NCBI RefSeq assembly: GCF_001553455.1
Contig: NZ_BBOX01000009.1
Location: 46,875-110,874, forward strand
Length of the DNA stretch: 64,000 nt
Origin: Streptomyces hygroscopicus subsp. hygroscopicus
GTDB lineage: Bacteria; Actinomycetota; Actinomycetes; Streptomycetales; Streptomycetaceae
Direction: 5' to 3'
In this document: in pieces, positions 8,568 to 16,766 of the stretch
Layout: every line of letters starts with the position of its first letter
Position numbering within the stretch: the stretch's first letter is position 1
Program-made: the position numbers and the translations under genes
Notes under the pieces: generated by a model
What the model was told of the DNA's origin: nothing
The model's input: the letters and a program-made list of their open reading frames with translations, nothing else
Database searches by the model: none

Positions 8568-9734
8568 TCAGGGCCGCCGTCGTCGGCGGGCGTAGGCGTC
8601 GGCGACGGCCCTGAACGATTCCTTGGGCTCCCAGTGCCAGGGAGAGTCCGGATCGGCCGGGCGGTCCCGGACCGTTTTCACCAGGCTGTAGGAGGCCATG
8701 TCCAGGTCGAGTCGCGGCTCGCCGCGGTGCGGGGCATCGCGGGTGACGAAGGTGAAGGCCATGGCCGCGTACAGGCTCATCGACTCGAACACGTCGAGCA
8801 CGTCGGTCAGGTACGCGGCCTGTGCGCGCTCGTCGCGCACCAGCCCATCCTTCACCCGTGGCGGCGTCCGCGTGTAGTCGACGACGTCCCAGCCCATGCC
8901 GCCCAGGCGCGGTGCGCCCTCGAAGGTGCAGGTGCCGAACTCGGTGATGGCGAGCGGTTTGCCGTGGCGTTGGTACTCGCGCAGTTCGCGGACGTGTCCG
9001 CGGTGGTCCGGGTACCAGCCGTAGTAGTCGATACACACCAGGTCGAACAGGCCCCAGTCCACGTCCTCGTCCTGCGCGGCCCCGTACGACAGGGGACCGT
9101 GGAAGACCGACCGGCCCACGGCGGCGGCCCGTGCGGTGAAGTGGCGCAGCCGCCGGGCGGTCCGCTCCGGGTCGTAGTTGCCCTTGGTCAGGTTCTCGAT
9201 CCGTTCGAGCGCGGTGGCGCCGGGCACGATGCCGGGGACGAACAGCAGGAACTCACAGCCCACGTTCAGATGCACCCGTACCCCCTGCCGACGGAGCCGC
9301 TCGGCGAACCGCCCGGTCTCCGCGAGGTGGTCGAGGATGTCCCCAGCGGGCACATCGCCCAGAGTCGGCTCCAGCCAGACGTGCAGACCGTTCTCGGCCG
9401 CCTCGGCCGCGGTGCGGGTGAGCCGTTCGACACCGTCACCGGTGACCTTCACCGTGTCGGCGTGCAACTCGTGGCGGATCGTCCGCAGATCGGCCCGGGT
9501 GCGGGCCGCGCTCCACGCCGTCGCCGGCGTCTCCCCCTCACCTACTTCGTACACGACTCCGCGATATCGCACCCCGCCCGGCCCGGTGTCCCGCGCCCGC
9601 CTCCCGGGGGCCGGGGTGTGCGTCCCGTCGCGCCCTTCCGCCGCGGCGGCGTGCCCGGCGGGCAGGGTGCTGCCGACCGCGACCGCCCCTGCGAGCCGCA
9701 GCAACCGTGCCCTGCTGAACTGGGCTGTGCCCAT
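8568..9734 (-). CDS. Secreted TIM-barrel glycosidase-like protein
   Basis: A 388-aa protein with an N-terminal Sec-type signal peptide (charged start, LLRLAGAVAVGSTLPAGHAAAAE, cleavage near residue 32). The mature part looks like a (beta/alpha)8 barrel: YRGVVYEVG at the start, then VHLNVGCEFLLFVPG, VCIDYYGWYPDH and PLAITEFGTCTFEGA. The last has the strand-end Glu seen in clan GH-A-like hydrolases, and GCEF offers a second acid. No carbohydrate-binding domain is present. Substrate unknown. It is transcribed convergently with the AraC gene and shows no link to the neighbouring biosynthetic genes. Confidence 0.65.
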   Translation of the reverse strand: MGTAQFSRARLLRLAGAVAVGSTLPAGHAAAAEGRDGTHTPAPGRRARDTGPGGVRYRGVVYEVGEGETPATAWSAARTRADLRTIRHELHADTVKVTGDGVERLTRTAAEAAENGLHVWLEPTLGDVPAGDILDHLAETGRFAERLRRQGVRVHLNVGCEFLLFVPGIVPGATALERIENLTKGNYDPERTARRLRHFTARAAAVGRSVFHGPLSYGAAQDEDVDWGLFDLVCIDYYGWYPDHRGHVRELREYQRHGKPLAITEFGTCTFEGAPRLGGMGWDVVDYTRTPPRVKDGLVRDERAQAAYLTDVLDVFESMSLYAAMAFTFVTRDAPHRGEPRLDLDMASYSLVKTVRDRPADPDSPWHWEPKESFRAVADAYARRRRRP

Positions 9735-10125
9735 CTCGTTCGCTCCCGTCTTCCGGATGGAAGCAGCCTGCCGGGGCCACGGGGGCCGGCACCATTCGCC
9801 GATGGTCTACAGGAGACAGGACCTAAGGACCCGCCGCCGTCGCCGAACGAACGACCCGGTACCTGTGCGGTGGAGTCGGCCGGCGTCCCGGACCCGGACC
9901 CGCGGTGGCGGTCGGCCACCTGCCTCGGCAGTGGCCGAGGCGGTCCGGCCGGTGGACCGATGTGCCGCCCTCTGCGGCCCGCGTACCCTCGACCCATGAC
10001 CGGGACCCTCGCCCTCGCCCTCCCGGCCGCGGGCCCCCTGGCGCGCACCTTCCCGGAGGCGGCGTGGTCGGCAGGGCGCGGAACGTCCTCGATCCGCCGG
10101 CCGAAGCGGCCGAGGACGCCGTCTC
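9735..10125. other. Intergenic, 391 bp, no gene supported
   Basis: GC-rich DNA between the secreted protein's start and the aldehyde dehydrogenase stop. Short open frames exist on both strands but are proline/arginine-rich, lack ribosome sites and resemble no family I know. The right part probably holds a promoter for the minus-strand secreted protein gene; I could not identify -10/-35 boxes with confidence. Confidence 0.5.
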
Positions 10126-11589
10126 TCACAGGTTGAGAAGCACGTTCTTTCTCTGCACATAGCCCATGAGCGCCTCCCGGCCTTTGAGGCTCCCGTGGCC
10201 ACCCCGCCCGAAGCCACCGAACGGCACTTCCGCCCCTCCGATGATTGATTGGTTGGACACAATATGTCCGGCCCTTACTCCATGTGCGGCACGTAGCATC
10301 CGCCCGAGGTCGCGAGTGAACACGCTGCACATCAGGCCACTGTGGCCGGCGCTGTTGGCGAGTTCGATCGCGTCACGTTCGTCGCTGAATTTCATGACCG
10401 CCATGACCGGCCCGAACACTTCCTCTTTGGCGACCCGCATATGTGGTTCCACGTCACGGAGCACCGTTGGCTGGAGGAAGGAACCCGCACCCGGAAGCCG
10501 CGTACCGCCCGCAACGCACTGTGCCCCGGCCCGCTTCGCGTCCTCGATGATGTCCAGCACCCGGTCAAGCTGTGCGTGGCTGTCCATCGGCCCCATGTAG
10601 GGCTTGAATTCACCGTCTCCGCTCTCCATTCCGGGGCCGACGGTCAGACTCTCCGCCAAAGCGATTGACCGGTCGATGAGCTCCTGGTAGCGGGACTCAT
10701 GCACAATGATGCGGTACATGCCGCAGCAGAACTGTCCGGCATTGAGATACGTTCCCATCCGCGCTTCGGCGACGAAGGCGTCGAGATCCGCGTCTTCATG
10801 GACAATGGTCGGGGAAGTCCCTCCCACCTCCACGATGCTTGGAATGATGGTCTTGGCAGTGTCGGCAAGGACCGCGGTGGCCGCGCCGGCCTGCCCGATG
10901 AACACGAGGTGGTCGATGTCCGGATGACGGGCCAGGGCGGCCCCTGCGTCGGCACGCCGTCCGCAGAATATATTGACCGCACCGTCGGGAAACCCGGCCT
11001 CCTGCGCGGCACGTGCGAGCCAGGAGGCGGAAATCGGGGCCAGTTCGGACGTTTTCATCACACATGAATTCCCGGCCGCCAGGGCGACCGCAAGCGTGCG
11101 TGATGGTATATATATCGGGTAGTGGCAAGGCATGAATTGCGCCGAGACGCCGAATGGTTTGTACACCGTAAAATCGAAACGGGTGTTGTCGCAGGGCACG
11201 GAGCGCCCTTCCAGCGACTCGGTCATGGAACCGAAGTATTCGAAGAGGCGGACCGCCATTCTTACTTCCGCCTCGGCTTCGAACAGCGGCTTCCCCTGCT
11301 CCAAGGTGATGGTGCGCTTCACTTCGTCAATGTGGTCGGCGAGGTACTCGCCCATCGCCCGGACCATGCGGCCGCGTTCCATCGGGTGCAGGTCGGCAAG
11401 GGCACCGGATCGATGTGCTCGGTGCGCCGCGCCGACGGCCCGGTTGACATCGTCCGTATCGGCAAGAGCGTGCTCTGCCAGGGCGCCGCCCGTGCTGGGG
11501 TCGCATACCGTGATCTTGCCGGCGCCGCCGTGGCGGAATTTTCCGTCGATGAAGTTCGGCCAGTACGACTGGATGATGCCGCTGCTCAT
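10126..11589 (-). CDS. NAD(P)-dependent aldehyde dehydrogenase, variant active site
   Basis: A 487-aa aldehyde dehydrogenase of normal length. The general-base Glu254 is in VEVGGTSP and the nucleophile Cys288 is in NAGQFCCG. The oxyanion-hole motif usually PWNFP reads PCHYP (residues 154-158), so the conserved Asn is a His. That is unusual and may alter rate or chemistry. The family oxidises aldehydes to acids. Next to an amidinotransferase it might oxidise an amino- or guanidino-aldehyde, which is inference. It is the last gene of the minus-strand unit 16251-10126, about 100 bp after the amidinotransferase. No TTA codon was found in it. Confidence 0.9.
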   Translation of the reverse strand: MSSGIIQSYWPNFIDGKFRHGGAGKITVCDPSTGGALAEHALADTDDVNRAVGAAHRAHRSGALADLHPMERGRMVRAMGEYLADHIDEVKRTITLEQGKPLFEAEAEVRMAVRLFEYFGSMTESLEGRSVPCDNTRFDFTVYKPFGVSAQFMPCHYPIYIPSRTLAVALAAGNSCVMKTSELAPISASWLARAAQEAGFPDGAVNIFCGRRADAGAALARHPDIDHLVFIGQAGAATAVLADTAKTIIPSIVEVGGTSPTIVHEDADLDAFVAEARMGTYLNAGQFCCGMYRIIVHESRYQELIDRSIALAESLTVGPGMESGDGEFKPYMGPMDSHAQLDRVLDIIEDAKRAGAQCVAGGTRLPGAGSFLQPTVLRDVEPHMRVAKEEVFGPVMAVMKFSDERDAIELANSAGHSGLMCSVFTRDLGRMLRAAHGVRAGHIVSNQSIIGGAEVPFGGFGRGGHGSLKGREALMGYVQRKNVLLNL

Positions 11590-11692
11590 GATGTCCTTTC
11601 ATCGTGGCCGCGCCGATGGCGGAGACATGGGCCGCCTTCAGGACCCGTGTCGTGGGGTGCTGAGGTGCCGCGGGGGCTGCCTCCGCAGTCCG

Positions 11693-12808
11693 TTACTCGA
11701 AGTAATTCTCCATGGCGCCTTCACGCCTGGTGTCCAACGTTGTGCAATGAAAGCCGCCTCCGAACATTCGTGCGTGGCGCAGCTTCAGCGGCACAACATC
11801 GATGCCATGCTCTTCGAGCACCTTGATCAGCGGCAGCTGATCACGATCCACGACGACGAGTTCGGGGCTTATGCTGAACAGGTTCATATCGATCCAGCTG
11901 CTTCCGATGGAGCGCGACAAGTAGTCGCTGTCGAACCGGTCGGAGCCGACCATCGGTGGGCTGTAGACAATCTTCCAGCTATCGAAGATCGGCGGGAGCA
12001 TCTCCCGCGTCACCCGTTCCGGATTGCAGAGCAGCAACCCGGGCCGCAGCGCCACCACCGATGTGTCGATATGGCTGCCCTGATAGTCGATCCAGCAGAC
12101 ATGAACCCTGAACTCGTCGCCCAGGACGGTCTGGAGCCAGAGCGCACCTAATTCGTTGCCGGTCGAACTGATCAGGTAAAGCAGATCGCGGCCGAGGCGC
12201 AGGACATTGGCCGCGTCGAAGACCGGCTCATGATTTTTCGGGACGGGATGCGCGGGATCGACCTCGAACAAGCTGTCCAGCAGCATGGGTTTCGGAGCGC
12301 TGTACCATTTTGCGCCCGCCTTGAGGTACTCCACGAGAATCCTGCGGTAACTGTAGGATTCCAGCAGACGGCCGCGGATGGTGTTCGGTGTCTCTATGAT
12401 GTTGTTTCCCGTGACCAGGAAGATGTCTCGTGGGCAGTAGTTGTAGAAACCCTTGGTGGACCAGAAAGGCGTGGAGACCACCCCGTCATGCGGCCAGGTA
12501 TCAGGCCGCTTGACGACGATGCCGAGGCTCTCCAGGCACTGAACCATCGCGGCGAGATCTTCTTCCGCCTCTTCGACAACGTACGGCGGGAACGCGCCCG
12601 TCGGTATCTGATCGGAGGGGGAGCCGGCAAACTCGGCGGTACGCGTACTCTTGTCGGGATGAGGAAACCGTGCGTTGAGTGGATTTCCGACGATGACCTC
12701 CTTCAGGGGATCCCACTCATTGCAGCTCCATACGCCGGAGCCGGTTTCTTCCTCAGGACTCGACGGAGAGGTAGCCCACGGCGCCTCACTGTCAGCTGTG
12801 TTCTTCAT
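11693..12808 (-). CDS. Glycine/inosamine-type amidinotransferase
   Basis: A 371-aa member of the GATM/StrB family, which moves an amidino group from arginine to an amine and releases ornithine. The N-terminal strand WDPLKEVIVG, the Asp-bearing EPVFDAANVLRLGRD, the catalytic His in GSHIDTSVV and the nucleophile Cys in GGGFHCTTLDTRR are all present. I preferred the ATG at 12806-12808, which has AGGAG 8 nt upstream, over a GTG three codons earlier. A TTA leucine codon at 12149-12151 points to bldA control. It makes a guanidine on the cluster's product or a building block; the acceptor amine is unknown. Confidence in the family is high. Confidence 0.93.
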   Translation of the reverse strand: MKNTADSEAPWATSPSSPEEETGSGVWSCNEWDPLKEVIVGNPLNARFPHPDKSTRTAEFAGSPSDQIPTGAFPPYVVEEAEEDLAAMVQCLESLGIVVKRPDTWPHDGVVSTPFWSTKGFYNYCPRDIFLVTGNNIIETPNTIRGRLLESYSYRRILVEYLKAGAKWYSAPKPMLLDSLFEVDPAHPVPKNHEPVFDAANVLRLGRDLLYLISSTGNELGALWLQTVLGDEFRVHVCWIDYQGSHIDTSVVALRPGLLLCNPERVTREMLPPIFDSWKIVYSPPMVGSDRFDSDYLSRSIGSSWIDMNLFSISPELVVVDRDQLPLIKVLEEHGIDVVPLKLRHARMFGGGFHCTTLDTRREGAMENYFE

Positions 12809-12883
12809 CGGCCTCACTCCTGTTGGACATAGGGCGTGTGCGTACCTGCCGAGTAACTGATCAGGCCCTTGGCGCGGTCCGTG

Positions 12884-14206
12884 TCATGCGCTTCGGACGG
12901 GACCGCTCGGCCATGGGCTCCGGTGCCCGGCTTCAGGCACCAGGGGGATGCCGAGGCAGCGTTCGATGTCCGCCTTGACCGCGGCGCAGGACTCCTCCGC
13001 TCGCACCGGATCGGCGTCGACGACGCGGATCATGCCGAAGCGGTCGAAGTTGCCTCGCATGGCATTGACGCGGCTTCCTGGCTCCAGGCGCACCCACCCG
13101 GAGTGCAGCCGGTCGAGGAACGGGTCGAACCAGCCGGGTGCCAGATCGCCGCGCACGGTCGTGGTCTCGGCGGCGGCGAGGAGGGAGTGCGAGACGGCGG
13201 CGTTGAGCCGGAGCGGGGCGAGCGGCGCGCCCTGGCCGAGGAAGAGGTCGATCAGGATCGCGAACATGTCCTGGTCAGCGACGGCGTTGACCGTCTCGGG
13301 CAGGGCGCCGCCGGCCATCCGCGGGTTGGCCTCGGTCAGCCGGAAACCCCGGGCGGTGCGGATCATCTCGACGTGGAAGATGCCCAGGGTGAGGCCCAGG
13401 GTGCGGCACACCTGCGTCGCGTAGGTACCGAGCTCGCGTTCGGCGGCGCCGTCGAGCCCGGAGGGGACGGTGCACCCCAGTTCCAGGACGGGATTGTGCA
13501 GCCCGGTCTTCTGAATGGTGGAGACGAGGGGGACGAAGGACCGGCCGTCGGAGGCGACTTCGACGGAGTACAGGTCGCCGATGGCGAGTTCCTCCACGAT
13601 GAAGCGCTCATCGAAGTGGGCCGACATGCCGGCCGGGAGATAGTCCAGGTTCCCGGCCAGACCGGCGAAGTGGGCGCGTACGTGCGCGGGCTCGTGGGCG
13701 ATGGTGGTCGCCCCCTTCCCGACGCCCAGGACCGGTTTGACGATGACCGGGTAGCCGATGCGGCCGGCGGCGGCGAGTGCTTCGTCCTCGGAGCCGACCA
13801 CCGAGAAGGCGAGGCTCGGGAGGCCGGCCCTGTCGAGGGCGCGCCGGCAGCGTCCCTTGTCGCGAGCGGTGGCGACGCCTTCGGGGGGTGTGCCGCGAAC
13901 CCCGATCAGGTCGGCGAGCGATGCGGCCAGGGGGATGCAGAAGGCGAGCGTCGAGAGAACCGCGTCGACCTCGCCGGGCCGGGTTCCCGCCGCCCGCAGC
14001 GTGGCCAGCAGGTCCTCGGGTGTACGCACGTCGTGCATCTCGGCGGTGCGGTCCGCCAGTTTCCGCGCGAGCCGGCGCTGATGCGGCGATGCCGTGAAGT
14101 CGTACCGGGGCGAATACAGGTAGGTCACGGTGTGACCGGCCTGCTTGGCGTAATCGATCGCGTTGACGCCCGACCCTGAAGTCTCCACGAAGACGAGGTG
14201 GCTCAT
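12884..14206 (-). CDS. ATP-grasp carboxylate-amine ligase
   Basis: A 440-aa ATP-grasp enzyme. The ATP-grasp core runs from about residue 115 (ARDKGRCRRAL) through YPVIVKPVLGVGKGAT (ATP-binding Lys and Gly-rich loop) to GIFHVEMI and LTEANPRMAGG (Mg-binding Glu and Asn). These are the hallmarks of carnosine synthase/BacD-like amino-acid ligases that activate a carboxylate as acyl phosphate and form an amide. The extra C-terminal 120 residues are common in that group. The ATG is preceded by GCGAGGA at 6 nt spacing. It is 13 bp upstream of nothing on its own strand but 13 bp downstream of the SDR stop, so the two are co-transcribed. Substrates unknown. Confidence 0.9.
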   Translation of the reverse strand: MSHLVFVETSGSGVNAIDYAKQAGHTVTYLYSPRYDFTASPHQRRLARKLADRTAEMHDVRTPEDLLATLRAAGTRPGEVDAVLSTLAFCIPLAASLADLIGVRGTPPEGVATARDKGRCRRALDRAGLPSLAFSVVGSEDEALAAAGRIGYPVIVKPVLGVGKGATTIAHEPAHVRAHFAGLAGNLDYLPAGMSAHFDERFIVEELAIGDLYSVEVASDGRSFVPLVSTIQKTGLHNPVLELGCTVPSGLDGAAERELGTYATQVCRTLGLTLGIFHVEMIRTARGFRLTEANPRMAGGALPETVNAVADQDMFAILIDLFLGQGAPLAPLRLNAAVSHSLLAAAETTTVRGDLAPGWFDPFLDRLHSGWVRLEPGSRVNAMRGNFDRFGMIRVVDADPVRAEESCAAVKADIERCLGIPLVPEAGHRSPWPSGPVRSA

Positions 14207-14219
14207 GAAATTCCTCGCT

Positions 14220-15071
14220 TCATATGGTGGTGTTCTCCTGATGTCCCACTTCGCGCCGGGCGGCGTGAAACTCTTCGGCGTGGTAGAAGTCGTATTCGTC
14301 GGACGTGGCGTCCGAGGACTTGGCCACCCACTCGATGAATTCGGCGGAGAACTCGGGGGTGATGGTCCGCATATGGTCCTTGGGCGAGCGGTCGTGCCAC
14401 TCGCCCTCCTGGAAGGGCGGCAGGCCGGCGGTCTTCACGCCGAACGCCGGATCCATCCGCGGGTGCCGGCGCAGGTCGCGCTGGAGGTCGGTGTCGACGA
14501 TTCCGGGGTGGGCGCGGACGACGGTGACGTAGGGTGCCGTGAGCTCGAACTCGCGGCTCTGGATGAGGGCCATCCTGCTCAGCGCGGCTTTGGTCATGCT
14601 GTACAGCCCCAGGCAGGCGAAGGACAGCTCCGGCACCGGACGCGCCAGGGACGAGGTGACGTAGACCACGCGTGCGCCGTCCGCCGCGAAGCGCCCGGCC
14701 CTCAGCAGCGACGTCGTGATGGCGAGCGGTGCGTAGACGTTCACCCGGAATGCCTGGTCGACCTCGGCGGGGGAGACCTCGTGGAGCCAACCCAGGGGCG
14801 ACACCGCCGCGTTGTGGATGAGCGTCGTGACCCGGTGGCCCGGGTGCGCATCGAACCACGCCCCCAGGCATGGCTCGATGCGTGCCACGTCCGCCAGGTC
14901 CACGCTCAGGTTGTGGAGCTCGTGCGGCTCACGCCGAGCAGCGCTCCCGGTGTCCTGGGCAGGCGTTCTCGACACGTTGAGCACGTCCGTGTACGCGAGG
15001 AACGCCTGCACCAGGCAGCGGCCGATACCGCGGCTTCCTCCGGTGATGAGAGCGAGCGGCTTGTGTTCCAT
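14220..15071 (-). CDS. Short-chain dehydrogenase/reductase of the biosynthetic unit
   Basis: A 283-aa SDR. GGSRGIG at residues 11-17 binds the cofactor, IHNAA replaces the usual NNAG, and TSS...YSMTKAAL provides the catalytic Ser, Tyr and Lys. It lies between the phosphosugar-isomerase-like gene (17-bp gap) and the ATP-grasp ligase (13-bp gap) on the same strand, so it belongs to the pathway. The last 60 residues are more divergent and acidic than in classical SDRs. Which carbonyl or alcohol it acts on is not shown by the sequence. Confidence 0.88.
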   Translation of the reverse strand: MEHKPLALITGGSRGIGRCLVQAFLAYTDVLNVSRTPAQDTGSAARREPHELHNLSVDLADVARIEPCLGAWFDAHPGHRVTTLIHNAAVSPLGWLHEVSPAEVDQAFRVNVYAPLAITTSLLRAGRFAADGARVVYVTSSLARPVPELSFACLGLYSMTKAALSRMALIQSREFELTAPYVTVVRAHPGIVDTDLQRDLRRHPRMDPAFGVKTAGLPPFQEGEWHDRSPKDHMRTITPEFSAEFIEWVAKSSDATSDEYDFYHAEEFHAARREVGHQENTTI

Positions 15072-15087
15072 GGAGGGATGCGACCCG

Positions 15088-16251
15088 TCAGCCGACGGAG
15101 GCGGCGGACGTCGGTTCCAGGCTCGACGGGATGTCGACGCACTTGGGGAACAGTTCGATCGAGCGCTGGCTCCACCAGGGGTTGCCGGCCGCGATCGAGA
15201 TGAGGTCCCGCCCGGTCACGTCGGCGTGGAGGCCGAGGTAGTAGGCGATGTAGACCGTGAAGAAGTGGCCGAAGAAGAACTTCTTGAAAAAGTTCTCCTG
15301 GTCGAGGTCGATGGTGACGAACTCGATGTTCCGGTTCTGGGGGACGCTCTTGTCCCCGAACAGCCTTTCCAGCGTTTGGATCTTGTTCCGCGTGTAGTCG
15401 TCCGCGTTGGCGTCGCGAAACACGACCATGGCCTGCTTGGCGGACGGATCGGAGTACGCGGCGACCTCGGTGTGGCTGAACTCGTGGAGCAGGTTGCGGT
15501 GGGTCGGGACCATCGCGATCTCGTTGAAGAACATGGTCGTCTGCTTGAGCAGGGTCACATACCAGTCGGCGGTGCCCAGCAGGACGATCCTGCTGTCCCT
15601 CAGCTTCTCGGCGATGGCCTCCGCCCGCTTGAGCGTGCCCGCGCTGAACTCGTTCTTGAGGAACGTGACCGACTCCTCCAGCTCCTCCTTGTAGGAGCGC
15701 TGCGTGATGCCCAGCTGGTGGAAGAGGTCGAGGAATATCGCGAAGAACTGCTGCACGTGGTAGAGGGGGTACTCCCGGTCCGCGTGCCGCAGCTTGTACT
15801 GGATCAGCGAGCTGCCGTGCTCCCGGCACAGCCCGGCGATCTTGCCACCGCCCGTGAGGACGATCAGGTTCTGATTGCCGGTCATCTCACGCATGGTGTC
15901 GTAGAACAGACACGGTTCGACCGACCAGCCGCTGTAGCAGACGATGATCGTCAGCGTGGAGGGGTCCTTCATGACCTCTCGGTCGACGAACCATTCCAGG
16001 TCGTAGTCGTTGATGACCTGGACCTGAACGGGAATGCGTTCGGACAGGAAGAAGCCCTTCACAATGTCCGACACAACCGAGGAGCAGCCCATCCCGTAGA
16101 AGACGATCCGCTTGAACTGCCCTGATGCGATACGCTCCCGCAGACTTTCGTCCAGACCGCTGAGATCGTACTCATGTCCCCAGAGAAGGCTCTCGAAAAG
16201 GGGGTTCCCCAACATTGGCTCGAGTCGCTCTAAGCGCGGTTGCACTTGCAT
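15088..16251 (-). CDS. SIS-domain phosphosugar isomerase-like protein
   Basis: A 387-aa protein of the bifunctional phosphoglucose/phosphomannose isomerase (PGI/PMI) SIS type. FYGMGCSSVVSDIV (about residues 50-63) is the first sugar-phosphate loop and IVCYSGWSVEPCL the second. TMFFNEIAMVP and LHEFSHTEV match the C-terminal catalytic Glu/His region. Gly-to-Cys and Asn-to-Trp changes in these loops (GMGGS becomes GMGCS; YSGNT becomes YSGWS) suggest an altered substrate. AAGGAG lies 4 nt before the ATG. A TTA codon (codon 7, plus strand 16231-16233) sits at the N-terminus, which would make translation strongly bldA-dependent. It is the first gene of the minus-strand unit ending at 10126. Confidence 0.82.
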   Translation of the reverse strand: MQVQPRLERLEPMLGNPLFESLLWGHEYDLSGLDESLRERIASGQFKRIVFYGMGCSSVVSDIVKGFFLSERIPVQVQVINDYDLEWFVDREVMKDPSTLTIIVCYSGWSVEPCLFYDTMREMTGNQNLIVLTGGGKIAGLCREHGSSLIQYKLRHADREYPLYHVQQFFAIFLDLFHQLGITQRSYKEELEESVTFLKNEFSAGTLKRAEAIAEKLRDSRIVLLGTADWYVTLLKQTTMFFNEIAMVPTHRNLLHEFSHTEVAAYSDPSAKQAMVVFRDANADDYTRNKIQTLERLFGDKSVPQNRNIEFVTIDLDQENFFKKFFFGHFFTVYIAYYLGLHADVTGRDLISIAAGNPWWSQRSIELFPKCVDIPSSLEPTSAASVG

Positions 16252-16766
16252 GGCTCCTTCCGAGAAGGGGTTTCCGGGGGAAACTAGTGGGAGGCGTGAG
16301 AAAGTGTCAAGAGAGCGTTGGACGGAAAATCCAGCCCGGGAAGGCCAATAAGCGCGGATTCACTGAGGGGATGTTCGTGTGGGTTTGTTCCGCCGTGCGG
16401 CTTTCGTGACCGATCATCTTTACCACTCTTTGAGTGGTATGCGAATTTATCCACCTGCGACTAATGGCCATTGGGTCTGTACTCGGAGCGTCCTCGCCGA
16501 CCTCCCCGGGCGACGTCAGCAGATCCTTGATCAGAAACGTCGTCCGGGAAATCTGCCCCCCGGGCTGGTGGAAGGCGGGCCTTCTGCCGCCCCGGCGACC
16601 GTGCGATATCCGTCCGCCGCCGGCATCGCGAGTACCGTTCCGGCGCGTTGATGCGTGACCGCTTCCCGGAGATGTCTTCGGTTCCAGGAGGGGTTGCCGA
16701 CGGATGTCACCCGCCCGATAATGCCACAGGCCCTGTCTCGAAACTCCGAACCCGAGGAATTCAACG
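16252..16766. promoter_or_regulatory. Divergent promoter region of the biosynthetic cluster
   Basis: A 515-bp region between the divergent SIS and PurD-like genes. It is richer in A and T than its surroundings, as expected for promoters in this GC background. It must contain start sites for both halves of the cluster. Open frames across it lack ribosome sites and family similarity, so I call none. The palindrome at 16421-16439 lies in the middle. Confidence 0.6.
16421..16439. repeat. Perfect 8-bp inverted repeat, operator candidate
   Basis: TACCACTC-TTT-GAGTGGTA: two perfect 8-bp arms with a 3-bp centre, in the middle of the divergent promoter region. No T-run follows, so a terminator is unlikely. 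The size suits a dimeric repressor or activator binding site controlling one or both units. Confidence 0.55.

Noticed and set aside
8001..10136. 711-codon plus-strand frame across the AraC end and the secreted protein
   Set aside because: Runs antisense to the TIM-barrel gene and out of frame with AraC; composition is non-protein-like.
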